A stretch of 64,000 nt of DNA, taken from an uncultured Lachnospiraceae bacterium (GTDB lineage: Bacteria > Bacillota > Clostridia > Lachnospirales > Lachnospiraceae). A program made the position numbers and the translations under genes. The DNA is taken from the NCBI GenBank assembly GCA_910588865.1, contig CAJUSJ010000005.1, positions 24,131-88,130 of the forward strand, read 5' to 3'. Positions 41,962 through 51,461 of this stretch are shown here, piece after piece. Every line of letters starts with the position of its first letter. Position 1 is the first letter of the stretch. The notes below the pieces were generated by a model that was not told where the DNA came from, did not search any database, and was given only the letters and a program-made list of their open reading frames with translations.

Positions 41962-43818
41962 ATGGCGTTTAATCCTTCTCAGGAGGAGGCGGTGAGCCAT
42001 ATAGACGGGCCCATGATGGTCCTGGCAGGTCCGGGTTCAGGCAAGACCACAGTGATCACCCACAGGACCAGAAATCTGATCCAAAAGGGAATTGACCCAG
42101 GCAATATCCTGGTGATCACCTTTACCAGGGCTGCCGCGAGGGAGATGAGGGACCGGTTTGCCGCTTTGATGGAGGGGAACGGCACAAGGGTCAGTTTCGG
42201 CACGTTCCACTCCATTTTTTTTACTATCTTAAAATACGCGTACCGTTATCAGGCCTCGGACATCGCGAGGGAGGAGCAGAGGGGGAGATTTGTCCGGGAG
42301 ATGATGGAAGAGTATGAGCTGGAGATCGAGGATGAACACGAGTTCGTACCCGCCATCCTGGGGGAGATCAGTTTTGTAAAAAGCGAGATGCTCGCGCTTG
42401 ATCACTATTATTCCCGGAACTGTTCAGAGGCGGTGTTTAAAAAGCTGTACAATGGCTATGAGGAGAGGATGCGCAGGGCAGGTCTTCTGGATTTTGACGA
42501 TATGCTGGTGATGTGCCACGAGCTGTTTACCCAGAGAAAGGATATCCTGAAAGCGTGGCAGGATAAGTTCCGGTATATCCTCATCGACGAGTTTCAGGAT
42601 ATCAACAAGATTCAGTATGAGATCGTAAAAATGCTGGCCCTGCCAAAGAACAACCTGTTTATTGTGGGGGATGACGACCAGTCGGTGTACCGCTTCCGGG
42701 GGGCAAAGCCGGAGATCATGCTGGGATTTACCAGAGATTATCCAGAGGCGAAGACGGTCCTTTTAGGAGTCAACTACCGCTCCACAAAAGAGATCGTGGA
42801 CACGGCATCCGTCCTGATCGGCCGCAACGGGAAGAGGTATGAAAAAAAGCTGACTGCCGCCAAGGGCGCGGGAAAGCCGGTGGTGACCTGTGTCAGCACG
42901 GATCCTCAGGAGGAGACTTTGAGGATCGTGGAGGAGATTCAGGATTACGTGAAAGCCGGCTATGCCTTAGAGGATATAGCGGTTCTGTACCGGACCAATC
43001 TAAACCCCAGGCTGATGATTGAAAAGCTGATGGAGTACAATATCCCCTTTACCATGAAGGACTCCCTGCCCAATCTCTATGAGCACTGGATCTCCCAGAA
43101 TGTGCTGGCCTATATCCGGGCAGCCAGAGGGGACTTAAAGAGGAGCAATATCCTCCAGATCATAAACCGCCCAAACCGTTACATAAGCCGGGATGCCCTG
43201 GAGGATAGCGCGGTGTCCTGGAACAAGGTGAAGGCCTTTTATGGGGACAAGGGCTGGATGGTGGAGAGGATCGAACAGATGGAGTATGACCTTCTGATGC
43301 TGAGGGACATGCCTCCCGTGGCCGCGGTCAACTATATCCGTAAGGCCGTGGGATATGATGACTACATAAAAGAGTACGCCCGGTTCAGGAGGATGAAGCC
43401 GGAGGAGCTTTTGGAGGTCCTTGACCAGCTTAAGGAGAGCGGCGGGGGATTTAAGACCATGGAGGAGTGGTTTGATCACATGGAGGACTACAAGAAACGC
43501 CTGAGGGAACAGGCTCAGTCCCAGAAAGCGGCTCCCCAGGGAGTGTCCCTTATGACCATGCACAGTTCAAAAGGGCTGGAATTTAAGATCGTGTATATAC
43601 TGGACGCCAACGAGGGCATTACTCCCCACAAAAAGGCGGTATTGGATGCGGATCTTGAGGAGGAGCGGCGGATGTTCTATGTGGCCATGACCAGGGCCAA
43701 GGAGCGCCTCCATGTGTGCTATGTCAGGGAACGGTACGGGAAAAAGCAGGAGAGGTCCCGGTTTATCCAGGACTATCTGGGCCAGTCTCCCAAGGATTCC
43801 CCTGAAAAGAGAAAATGA
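41962..43818 (+). CDS. UvrD/Rep-family DNA helicase
   Basis: 618 residues. Superfamily 1A motifs are all present: LAGPGSGKTTVITHRTRNLI (I), VITFTRAAAREMRDRF (Ia), ILIDEFQDINKIQYEIV (II), FIVGDDDQSVYRFRGAKPEI (III), LLGVNYRST (IV), LMTMHSSKGLEFKIVYI (V) and EERRMFYVAMTRAKERLHV (VI). It is shorter than PcrA/UvrD (about 720-750 residues) and ends just after motif VI. It unwinds DNA 3' to 5' in repair or replication; the exact member is not assigned. It overlaps the next gene by 4 nt. Confidence 0.92.
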   Translation: MAFNPSQEEAVSHIDGPMMVLAGPGSGKTTVITHRTRNLIQKGIDPGNILVITFTRAAAREMRDRFAALMEGNGTRVSFGTFHSIFFTILKYAYRYQASDIAREEQRGRFVREMMEEYELEIEDEHEFVPAILGEISFVKSEMLALDHYYSRNCSEAVFKKLYNGYEERMRRAGLLDFDDMLVMCHELFTQRKDILKAWQDKFRYILIDEFQDINKIQYEIVKMLALPKNNLFIVGDDDQSVYRFRGAKPEIMLGFTRDYPEAKTVLLGVNYRSTKEIVDTASVLIGRNGKRYEKKLTAAKGAGKPVVTCVSTDPQEETLRIVEEIQDYVKAGYALEDIAVLYRTNLNPRLMIEKLMEYNIPFTMKDSLPNLYEHWISQNVLAYIRAARGDLKRSNILQIINRPNRYISRDALEDSAVSWNKVKAFYGDKGWMVERIEQMEYDLLMLRDMPPVAAVNYIRKAVGYDDYIKEYARFRRMKPEELLEVLDQLKESGGGFKTMEEWFDHMEDYKKRLREQAQSQKAAPQGVSLMTMHSSKGLEFKIVYILDANEGITPHKKAVLDADLEEERRMFYVAMTRAKERLHVCYVRERYGKKQERSRFIQDYLGQSPKDSPEKRK

Positions 43819-44399
43819 CAGGAAGGAGGGAGCTGGTGGCAGGGACAGAGACAAAAAAAATACCAGGTAAGGCGGCCTCGGGCTGCCTTCATATCTACTG
43901 CGGAAATGGAAAGGGAAAGACCACCGCGGCCCTGGGGCTGGCCTTAAGGGCCGCGGGAAGAGGGAAAAAGGTCCTTATAGCCCGATTCCTGAAAACCGAT
44001 GATTCCGGGGAAGTGGCGGCGCTGAAAGGGATTGTTGGCATCCAGGTAATGCCCTGTGAGAAGGTTTTCGGATTTTTTTGGCAGATGACAGAGGAGGAGA
44101 AAAAGGAAGCAGGACAGTACTACAGGGAATTGCTGTGCCGGGCCTGGCAGGAGGCGGTGAGGGGACCGTACCACCTTCTGATTCTGGATGAGATTCTGGC
44201 AGCCTGCAATCACGGTCTGGTGGAGGAACAGCGGCTGATCAGCGACTTAAGGACAAGACCCCCAGGCCTTGAGGTGGTGCTGACGGGGAGAGGGCCATCT
44301 AAAGAGCTTGTGGACCTGGCGGACTATGTGTCAGAGATCAAAAAGAAAAAACACCCTTATGACAAAGGCTTGGGGGCCAGGGAGGGGATCGAATACTGA
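43815..44399 (+). CDS. Cob(I)yrinic acid a,c-diamide adenosyltransferase (CobO/BtuR family)
   Basis: 194 residues. The P-loop is CGNGKGKTTAALGLALRAAG, followed by LIARFLKTDDSGEVAAL and LLILDEILAACNHGL (Walker B-like), and the end HPYDKGLGAREGIEY is typical of CobO/BtuR proteins. It adds the adenosyl group of ATP to the corrin cobalt. No other cobalamin gene lies nearby, so it may serve salvage. Joined to the helicase by an ATGA overlap. Confidence 0.88.
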   Translation: MTGRRELVAGTETKKIPGKAASGCLHIYCGNGKGKTTAALGLALRAAGRGKKVLIARFLKTDDSGEVAALKGIVGIQVMPCEKVFGFFWQMTEEEKKEAGQYYRELLCRAWQEAVRGPYHLLILDEILAACNHGLVEEQRLISDLRTRPPGLEVVLTGRGPSKELVDLADYVSEIKKKKHPYDKGLGAREGIEY

Positions 44400-44505
44400 C
44401 CCTGAATATTGGGTCAGAAAGTCCTTGCGTTTTAGCGGTTGTTCTGATACAGTGGAATTGAAAAGAACAACCTACCCCTATAAAGAAAAGAGAGGATCAA
44501 AGATT

Positions 44506-44832
44506 ATGGCAAATGATAATATGGAGCCCCAAGAGGAAATGACCGTCACCCTGAGCATGGATGACGGCAGCGAGGTGGAATGTGTGGTCCTGACCATATT
44601 TGAGGCAGCGGGAAAGGATTACATCGCGCTGCTCCCCATGGACAGCGCTGAGGCGGAGGAGGGTGAGGTGTACCTGTACCGCTACTACGAGACCGAAGGC
44701 CAGGAGCCATCCCTGGGGAATATTGAGGATGACGAAGAGTACGAGATCGTGGCCGATGCCTTTGACGAGCTGTTGGATGCCCAGGAGTACGACGAGCTCA
44801 TCGGAGAGGACGAGCTGGAAGATATGGAGTAA
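44506..44832 (+). CDS. DUF1292 family acidic protein
   Basis: 108 residues, strongly acidic. The core VTLSMDDGSEVECVVLTIFE, then GKDYIALLPMDSAEAEEGEV, is the DUF1292 (YrzB-like) pattern; the tail is Asp/Glu-rich. Function unknown; such proteins often sit near RNA- or DNA-handling genes. AGAGGA lies about 9 nt before the ATG at 44506; a longer frame back to 44308 overlaps the previous gene and lacks a start signal. Confidence 0.85.
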   Translation: MANDNMEPQEEMTVTLSMDDGSEVECVVLTIFEAAGKDYIALLPMDSAEAEEGEVYLYRYYETEGQEPSLGNIEDDEEYEIVADAFDELLDAQEYDELIGEDELEDME

Positions 44833-44841
44833 GAGGGATTG

Positions 44842-44891
44842 AACCGGAAGGTCTGTGCTTCGGGGCGGGAAGGCAGGCTTTCCGGTTTTGT
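44842..44891. terminator. Terminator between the DUF1292 and CYTH genes
   Basis: AACCGGAA (44842-44849) pairs with TTCCGGTT (44880-44887) around a GC-rich loop, followed by TTGTC. It sits between converging genes. Confidence 0.55.
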
Positions 44892-45343
44892 CATCTCCTT
44901 TTTAGAGCCAGGCGGCTGTTCTGGTATTCGCCGGAAAATGTCACATCCCTGCCAAACCAGTCCGGCGGCAGAAACTCTTCCGCTTGTTTTACGCTCTCAA
45001 ATTCCACCTCCGCCAACGCCAGTCCCTCATAATCTCCTGAGAAGATGTCAAGCTCTATGGTCAGGTCCGTGCCCTCTATGGGAATCCGGTATCTGCGCTT
45101 GGTCAGGCTGATCCCGTCAGCCTTGGGCAGGAGATGGTCATAGGCCTCTTTGGTCAAGGGCAGGTTATACTCTTCCCGGGCCAGAAGCCCTTTGGACTTG
45201 TAGGTAAGGTAGTACTGGTCATCCTCTTTGCGGATCCGCACCACAGGGTCCCCGCACAGGTAGGCCTGCTGGATCGCGCGGGAGGGAAAAGCGTCATACC
45301 CTCCGGGCAGGGAAGTGATCAGGTATTTGCGTTCGATTTCCAT
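44891..45343 (-). CDS. CYTH domain protein
   Basis: 150 residues. MEIERKYLI at the N-terminus is the CYTH (ExExK) signature. VVRIRKEDDQYYLTYKSKGL and LTIELDIFSGDYEGLALAEV complete the triphosphate-tunnel fold. Such enzymes hydrolyse triphosphates (thiamine or inorganic triphosphate, or RNA ends); the substrate is unknown. The start at 45343 has AAAGGAGG 5 nt upstream; the ATG ten codons earlier does not. Confidence 0.9.
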   Translation of the reverse strand: MEIERKYLITSLPGGYDAFPSRAIQQAYLCGDPVVRIRKEDDQYYLTYKSKGLLAREEYNLPLTKEAYDHLLPKADGISLTKRRYRIPIEGTDLTIELDIFSGDYEGLALAEVEFESVKQAEEFLPPDWFGRDVTFSGEYQNSRLALKRR

Positions 45344-45442
45344 AAATTCCTCCTTTGACGGTTGTCTTGCCATATCATATCATAGGAGGGAGTATAGCGC
45401 AAGGGTATACGCGGTTACGTTCATGGGGCATCTGTAAACAGT

Positions 45443-45576
45443 GTTACTGTTCAGTTAGGTCCGCGCGTTTGCCGCGCTGACCGTATGATAAACTGGGCCA
45501 GAGAGCAAAAATCCTATCGCCGCAGGCGATTTTCACGGATTTTTGCCAGTTGCTGTGAACGCGTGTGAACAGTAAT
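45443..45576 (+). repeat. 134-bp dispersed inverted-repeat element, copy 2
   Basis: Starts GTTACTGTTCA and ends TGAACAGTAAT. It aligns to 18372-18505 without gaps, with about 10 differences. The inner hairpin GCAAAAATCC...GGATTTTTGC is kept, with a compensating-type change (ATCCT/ACGGAT region). It lies between the CYTH gene and the tig promoter; the rest of this 358-bp gap holds only that promoter. Confidence 0.75.
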
Positions 45577-45604
45577 AACAGTAACTTGGCGGAGAAAGTG
45601 CTTC

Positions 45605-45633
45605 TTGTATTTCCCGAAAACCTATGCTATAAT
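45605..45633 (+). promoter_or_regulatory. Promoter of the tig-clp operon
   Basis: TTGTAT (45605-45610), 17 nt, TATAAT (45628-45633), with an extended -10 TG at 45625-45626. Confidence 0.7.
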
Positions 45634-45701
45634 GCTAAATTGAAGTGTAGCGCCCAAGTTGAGCAGGCGATTCACATATAGATTAAGGAGGAACCTATAA
45701 C

Positions 45702-46988
45702 ATGAGTTTACAGGTAGAGAATTTAGAGAAGAACATGGCAAAGATTACTGTAGAAGTACCGTCTGAGCAATTTGAGGAGGCAATCAAGACCGCATATAAT
45801 AAGAATAAAGGCCGTTTCTCTATCCCGGGTTTTCGCAAGGGCAAAGCGCCTCTTGCCATGATAGAGAAGATGTATGGCTCAGAGGTATTTTATGAGGAGG
45901 CCGTGAATATTGTTCTGGATGACACCTACGGAGACGCGGCTGAGGAGAGCAAGCTGGAGATCGTGTCCAGACCTGAGATCGATTTAGTCCAGGTTGAGAA
46001 GGGCAAGCCCCTGATCTACACGGCAACGGTGGCGGTGAAGCCGGAAGTGACCTTGGGCCAGTACAAGGGCGTGGAAGTTGAGAGAGCCACAGCGGAGGTT
46101 ACGGACGAGGATGTGGAGAAAGAGCTTAAGAAGGTTCAGGAACAGAACTCCAGACTTCTTACCGTGGAAGACAGGCCGGTGGAGGATGGAGACCACACCA
46201 TCATTGATTTTGAGGGATTTGTGGATGGCGTTCCTTTTGATGGCGGCAAGGCGGAGGATTACTCCCTGGTCATCGGTTCCCACGCGTTCATCGACACCTT
46301 TGAGGAGCAGCTTATCGGCAAGAGCATTGGAGAAGAGTGCGAAGTCAATGTAACCTTCCCGGAGGAGTACCACGCGAAGGAATTGTCAGGAAAGCAGGCC
46401 ATGTTCAAGGTGACGGTGAAGGAGATCAAGGTGAAGGAGCTGCCTGAGCTCAATGACGAGTTTGCCGGAGAAGTCTCCGAATTTGAGACATTAGATGAAT
46501 ATAAGACCGATCTGAGGGCGAAACTCTTAGAGACAAAAGAGAAGCAGGCGGCCACGGAGAACGAGAACCGGGTGGTGGAAAAGGTAGTGGAGGACGCTTC
46601 CATGGACATTCCGGAGCCCATGATGGAGTATCAGATCCAGAACATGATCAACGACTATGCCCGCCGGATGCAGGGACAGGGTATGTCCTTCAGCGATTAT
46701 ATGAAGTATACAGGCATGACAGCAGACAGGCTGAAAGACCAGGCCAGGCCTCAGGCTGAGAAGACCATCCGCACCAGACTGGTACTGGAGGCTGTTGTGA
46801 AGGCGGAGAACATCCAGGTTACCGACGAGAAGCTGGAAGAAGAGCTTCAGAAGATGGCAGGCACATACAAGATGGACATCAGCCAGGTGAAGTCCCGCAT
46901 GGGAGAGCAGGGTATTAAGCAGATGAGAGAAGATCTGGCCGTGCAGGAAGCCGTTGATTTCCTTGTGGCCGAAGCGAAACTGGTATAA
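45702..46988 (+). CDS. tig: Trigger factor
   Basis: 428 residues: ribosome-binding domain with FSIPGFRKGKAPLAMIEKMYG, FKBP-type prolyl isomerase domain (about 155-240, DHTIIDFEGFVDGVPFDGGK) and helical C-domain. It chaperones nascent chains at the ribosome exit. AAGGAGGAA precedes the ATG. Followed by clpP and clpX, the usual order in Firmicutes. Confidence 0.97.
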   Translation: MSLQVENLEKNMAKITVEVPSEQFEEAIKTAYNKNKGRFSIPGFRKGKAPLAMIEKMYGSEVFYEEAVNIVLDDTYGDAAEESKLEIVSRPEIDLVQVEKGKPLIYTATVAVKPEVTLGQYKGVEVERATAEVTDEDVEKELKKVQEQNSRLLTVEDRPVEDGDHTIIDFEGFVDGVPFDGGKAEDYSLVIGSHAFIDTFEEQLIGKSIGEECEVNVTFPEEYHAKELSGKQAMFKVTVKEIKVKELPELNDEFAGEVSEFETLDEYKTDLRAKLLETKEKQAATENENRVVEKVVEDASMDIPEPMMEYQIQNMINDYARRMQGQGMSFSDYMKYTGMTADRLKDQARPQAEKTIRTRLVLEAVVKAENIQVTDEKLEEELQKMAGTYKMDISQVKSRMGEQGIKQMREDLAVQEAVDFLVAEAKLV

Positions 46989-47014
46989 GGTTAAAGAAGA
47001 CTGGAGGAGCAGGG

Positions 47015-47596
47015 ATGAGTTTAGTACCATATGTCATTGAACAGACCAGCAGGGGAGAGCGCTCCTACGACATCTATTCCAGGCTGTTAAAGGAGAGGAT
47101 CATCTTCTTAGGGGAAGAGGTAAATGATGTGTCTGCGAGCATTATCGTGGCCCAGCTGTTATTCCTGGAGTCAGAGGATCCGGGAAAGGATATCAATCTG
47201 TACATCAACAGCCCCGGAGGATCGGTGACCGCGGGCATGGCGATTTACGATACCATGAATTACATCAAGTGCGACGTGTCCACCGTGTGCATGGGCATTG
47301 CGGCCAGCATGGGAGCGTTCCTCCTTTCAGGGGGCACAAAGGGCAAAAGGTTCGCCCTTCCCAACGCGGAGGTTATGATCCATCAGCCATCGGGCGGAGC
47401 CAGAGGTCAGGCTACGGAGATCCGTATCGCGGCGGAGAACATTTTAAAGACAAGGAAAAAGCTTAACGAGATCCTGGCAGCCAACACAGGGCAGCCTATT
47501 GAGGTGATCGAGAGAGACACAGAACGGGACAACTATATGACTGCGGAGGAGGCCAAGGCTTACGGCCTCATCGACGCCATATTGACGAAGCATTAG
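47015..47596 (+). CDS. clpP: ATP-dependent Clp protease proteolytic subunit
   Basis: 193 residues. Catalytic Ser 98 lies in GIAASMGAFLL and His 123 in MIHQPSGGARGQ; the Asp is in the RDTERDNYM region. ClpP forms a double heptamer that degrades substrates unfolded by ClpX. Length and sequence are typical, with the N-terminal propeptide region SLVPYVIEQTSRGERSYD. Confidence 0.97.
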   Translation: MSLVPYVIEQTSRGERSYDIYSRLLKERIIFLGEEVNDVSASIIVAQLLFLESEDPGKDINLYINSPGGSVTAGMAIYDTMNYIKCDVSTVCMGIAASMGAFLLSGGTKGKRFALPNAEVMIHQPSGGARGQATEIRIAAENILKTRKKLNEILAANTGQPIEVIERDTERDNYMTAEEAKAYGLIDAILTKH

Positions 47597-47665
47597 TCAT
47601 TTAGCGAAAGGCGGTGACGGACAGAACCATTCATTATGGAAAAGAAGAAAAAGCGAGGTGGTAAG

Positions 47666-48970
47666 ATGCCAGGCAGAATGGATGACAAGATTCGCTGTTC
47701 TTTTTGTGGAAAGACCCAGGATCAGGTGCGGAAGCTGATCGCGGGGACAAACAATGTCTATATCTGTGACGAGTGTATTGAATTGTGCGGAGAGATCTTA
47801 GACGAGGAGTTGGCGGATTATGAGGAGCCGGTAAGCGAGGAATTCGGCGAGATCAATCTGTTAAAACCAAAGGAGATCAAGACATTTCTTGACGAGTATG
47901 TGATCGGACAGGACCAGGCAAAAAAGGTTCTGTCTGTGGCAGTGTACAACCACTACAAGAGAATCACGACCAGAAAGCATATGGACGTGGATGTACAAAA
48001 GAGCAATATCCTGCTGTTAGGACCAACAGGTTCCGGCAAGACCTATCTGGCCCAGACCATGGCAAAGATTCTCAATGTGCCTTTTGCCATAGCCGATGCC
48101 ACAGCCCTCACAGAGGCTGGGTATGTGGGCGAGGATGTGGAGAACATCCTTTTAAAACTGATACAGGCCGCTGACTATGATATCCACAAGGCCGAGTACG
48201 GCATTATCTATATTGATGAGATTGACAAGATCACCAAGAAATCCGAGAACGTATCCATCACTAGGGACGTGTCCGGGGAAGGGGTGCAGCAGGCCCTTCT
48301 TAAGATATTGGAAGGAACCGTGGCAAGCGTGCCCCCTCAGGGAGGAAGAAAGCATCCCCATCAGGAGCTTCTTCAGATCGACACTACCAATATCCTGTTT
48401 ATCTGCGGCGGCGCTTTTGACGGTTTGGAGAAGATCATTGAGAACCGCACCAGCAAGGGTTCCATCGGATTCAACGCGGAGGTGGTGGATAAGAAGGCCA
48501 CTGATATCGACAAGCTGTTAAAGCAGGTGGAGCCTCAGGATCTGATCAAGTTCGGATTGATCCCGGAGTTCATCGGCCGGGTGCCGGTAACCGTGTCCCT
48601 GGAGCTTTTGTCAGAGGATGCCCTTCTGCGCATCTTGGGAGAGCCTAAGAACGCTCTGGTAAAGCAGTATCAGAAGCTGTTTGAGATGGACGATGTGAAG
48701 CTGGAATTTAAGGAGGAGGCTCTCAGGGCCATCGCCAAGCTGGCCATGGAGCGGAAGACCGGGGCAAGAGGCCTTCGGTCCATCATGGAGTCCACGATGA
48801 TGGATCTGATGTACGAGGTGCCGTCTGACAACACCATTGGCATCTGCACCATCACGAAGGAAGTGGTGGACAAAGAGGGAAAACCGGAGATCGTGTACCG
48901 GGATACAGCAGTGCCCAGGAAGACCCTGGGACAGAGACTGAAGAAGGACCGGGCAGGAGAGATCGCTTGA
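47666..48970 (+). CDS. clpX: Clp protease ATP-binding subunit ClpX
   Basis: 434 residues. N-terminal zinc domain (CSFCGKTQDQVRKL and later CDECIELC), AAA+ domain with GPTGSGKTYLAQ and IIYIDEIDK, and the IGF-type loop region that docks ClpP. It unfolds substrates for ClpP. ATG at 47666 follows GAGGTGG by 5 nt and matches the family start (MPGRxDDKIRCSFCG); an ATG ten codons upstream has no good site. Confidence 0.96.
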   Translation: MPGRMDDKIRCSFCGKTQDQVRKLIAGTNNVYICDECIELCGEILDEELADYEEPVSEEFGEINLLKPKEIKTFLDEYVIGQDQAKKVLSVAVYNHYKRITTRKHMDVDVQKSNILLLGPTGSGKTYLAQTMAKILNVPFAIADATALTEAGYVGEDVENILLKLIQAADYDIHKAEYGIIYIDEIDKITKKSENVSITRDVSGEGVQQALLKILEGTVASVPPQGGRKHPHQELLQIDTTNILFICGGAFDGLEKIIENRTSKGSIGFNAEVVDKKATDIDKLLKQVEPQDLIKFGLIPEFIGRVPVTVSLELLSEDALLRILGEPKNALVKQYQKLFEMDDVKLEFKEEALRAIAKLAMERKTGARGLRSIMESTMMDLMYEVPSDNTIGICTITKEVVDKEGKPEIVYRDTAVPRKTLGQRLKKDRAGEIA

Positions 48971-48989
48971 TTGGAATCACAGAAACAGA

Positions 48990-49017
48990 ATGGGAGCTTT
49001 GGGGCTCCCATTTTTTT
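48990..49017 (+). terminator. Terminator of clpX
   Basis: ATGGGAGC (48990-48997) pairs perfectly with GCTCCCAT (49004-49011), followed by seven T. Confidence 0.9.
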
Positions 49018-49106
49018 CAAAATATCCATGGGACCGGCGGGGACGGTCCGCCGGAAGCGGCAAAGAGACTGTACGGTCTAAAGACACAGAAAAGAGGGAG
49101 TAAAGA

Positions 49107-51461
49107 ATGGAAGAAACCATTATGACCATGCCTCTTATCGCGTTGAGAGGTTTAACGATTCTTCCTGGAGAGACCAGACATTTTGACATCAGCAGAAAAA
49201 AATCCATCGCCGCGCTGCAGCAGGCCATGGTCACGGATCAAAAGCTCTTCCTGGTGACACAGAGATCACCGGATATCCCGGATCCTTCCCAGAAGGAACT
49301 GTGGGAGACAGGAACCATAGCTGAGATCAGACAATTGGTAAAGCTGCCGGGAAATGTCCTGAGGGTCATGGTGGAGGCAAAGGAGGCCGGGGAGCTTTTG
49401 TGCCTGGAGTCCACAGAGCCGCTGCTGACAGGACAGGTGGAGAAGATCCGGTTTCAGGAAGACGTGAACGATGATTCCGCCAGGGAGGCCATGATTCGGA
49501 TTCTCAAAGACAAGCTGGGGGAGTACAGCGAGGAGAATCCCGGCATGAGCAGTGAGACCCTGGCAGACCTTCTCATGATCCAGGAGCTGAACAAGCTGAT
49601 GACTCAGATAAGCCTGCGGGTTCCGTGGGACTACACGGTCCGGCAGAAGATCCTGGAGGCCTGCTGCCAGAGCCAGCTTTACCAGGTGCTGGTGGAGCAG
49701 CTTCTGATTGAGACGGAAGTGGGAAGGATAAAGAAAGAGTTCCAGGGAAAAGTAAGGATGCGCATTGATAAGAATCAAAAGGATTATGTGCTGAGGGAGC
49801 AGATGCGGGTCATCAGGCAGGAGCTGGGGGAGGAAGACGGGGAAGGAGAAGCGGAGCGGTACCTGTCTGCCCTGGACAGCCTGGAAGCCGATGAGGAGAC
49901 CAGGGAAAAGCTGACCAGGGAGATCAACCGCTTAAAGAGCATGCCTTCAAGCAGCCAGGAGGCCAATGTGCTTCGAACCTACATCGAGACCCTTTTAGAG
50001 CTTCCCTGGAAGAAGCAGTCCCAGGATAACGATGACCTGCGCCATGCCAAGGAAATCCTGGAGGAGGATCACTATGGCCTGGAAAAAGTGAAGGAGAGGG
50101 TTTTGGAGTACCTGGCTGTCAGAAATCTGACTTCCAGCGCCAACGGCCCGATCCTCTGCCTGGTGGGACCGCCGGGGACAGGCAAGACCTCCATCGCCAG
50201 GTCCGTGGCAAGGGCTCTGAACAAAAAGTACGTGCGGATCAGTCTGGGCGGGGTGCGGGATGAGGCAGAGATCCGGGGCCACAGAAAGACTTACGTGGGA
50301 GCCATGCCGGGCCGCCTGGCAGAGGGCCTTAGGCAGGCAGGGGTGGCCAATCCCCTGATGCTTCTGGACGAGATCGACAAGGTCAGCAGCGAGTACCGGG
50401 GGGATACATCCTCAGCCCTCTTAGAAGTGCTGGATGGGGAGCAGAACGTAAGATTCCGGGATCACTATGTGGAGATCCCCCTGGATCTGTCCAAAGTGCT
50501 TTTTATCGCGACAGCCAACACCACAGAGACCATCCCCAGGCCTCTTTTGGACCGGATGGAGATCATTGAGGTCAGCAGCTACACGGAGAATGAGAAATTC
50601 CATATCGCCAAAAAGTACCTGGCAGGCAAACAACTGAAAAAAAACGGACTGGACGGGAGCAATCTGTTCATCAGTGACGGGGCCCTGCGCAAGATCATTC
50701 ACAATTATACCAGGGAGGCCGGGGTGCGGAACCTGGAGAGGCGGATCGGGGACGTGTGCCGCAAGGCTGCCAGACAGTATCTGGAGGAAGGAAAGACCGG
50801 GATCCGGGTGACGGAATCCAATCTGGCCAAATACCTGGGAAAGGAGAAAATCTCCTTTGAGGACGCCAATGAGGAGGACCAGGCAGGCATCGTGCGGGGA
50901 CTGGCCTGGACAAGCGCGGGCGGGGATACCCTTCAGATTGAGGTCAATGTGATGCCGGGAAAAGGGGAACTGAAGATGACAGGCAACATGGGAGACGTGA
51001 TGAAAGAGTCAGCCCAGATCGCCTTAAGCTATGTGCGGTCCGTGTGCCCGGAGTATCAGGTAAAGGCCAGCTTTTTTGAAAAGCATGATCTCCATCTCCA
51101 CATCCCGGAAGGGGCGGTTCCAAAAGACGGACCGTCAGCCGGCATTACCATGGCGTCGGCCATGGTGTCAGCGGTGACCGGCTGTCCCGCGTACGCAAAG
51201 GTGGCCATGACAGGAGAGATCACTCTGCGGGGGCGGGTACTGCCCATCGGCGGCCTTAAGGAGAAGATCCTGGCAGCCAAGATGGCCCACATTAAAAAAG
51301 TCCTGGTGCCTGAAAAAAACAGGCCTGACATCGGGGAACTGCCTGGAGAGATCACAAAGGGGCTGGAGATCGTGTATGTAAATCACATGTCCCAGGTCCT
51401 GAAGGAGATATTGGTAAGTCCTGACGGAAAGGAAGAATTGAACAAAGGGGGTTCCATATGA
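49107..51461 (+). CDS. lon: ATP-dependent protease Lon
   Basis: 784 residues: N-terminal substrate domain (PLIALRGLTILPGETRHFDI), AAA+ domain with GPPGTGKTS and LMLLDEIDKVS, and the protease domain with the Ser-Lys dyad: Ser 677 in DGPSAGITMAS and Lys 720 in GGLKEKI. It degrades misfolded and regulatory proteins. Overlaps ysxC by 4 nt (ATGA), as in Bacillus. Confidence 0.97.
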   Translation: MEETIMTMPLIALRGLTILPGETRHFDISRKKSIAALQQAMVTDQKLFLVTQRSPDIPDPSQKELWETGTIAEIRQLVKLPGNVLRVMVEAKEAGELLCLESTEPLLTGQVEKIRFQEDVNDDSAREAMIRILKDKLGEYSEENPGMSSETLADLLMIQELNKLMTQISLRVPWDYTVRQKILEACCQSQLYQVLVEQLLIETEVGRIKKEFQGKVRMRIDKNQKDYVLREQMRVIRQELGEEDGEGEAERYLSALDSLEADEETREKLTREINRLKSMPSSSQEANVLRTYIETLLELPWKKQSQDNDDLRHAKEILEEDHYGLEKVKERVLEYLAVRNLTSSANGPILCLVGPPGTGKTSIARSVARALNKKYVRISLGGVRDEAEIRGHRKTYVGAMPGRLAEGLRQAGVANPLMLLDEIDKVSSEYRGDTSSALLEVLDGEQNVRFRDHYVEIPLDLSKVLFIATANTTETIPRPLLDRMEIIEVSSYTENEKFHIAKKYLAGKQLKKNGLDGSNLFISDGALRKIIHNYTREAGVRNLERRIGDVCRKAARQYLEEGKTGIRVTESNLAKYLGKEKISFEDANEEDQAGIVRGLAWTSAGGDTLQIEVNVMPGKGELKMTGNMGDVMKESAQIALSYVRSVCPEYQVKASFFEKHDLHLHIPEGAVPKDGPSAGITMASAMVSAVTGCPAYAKVAMTGEITLRGRVLPIGGLKEKILAAKMAHIKKVLVPEKNRPDIGELPGEITKGLEIVYVNHMSQVLKEILVSPDGKEELNKGGSI

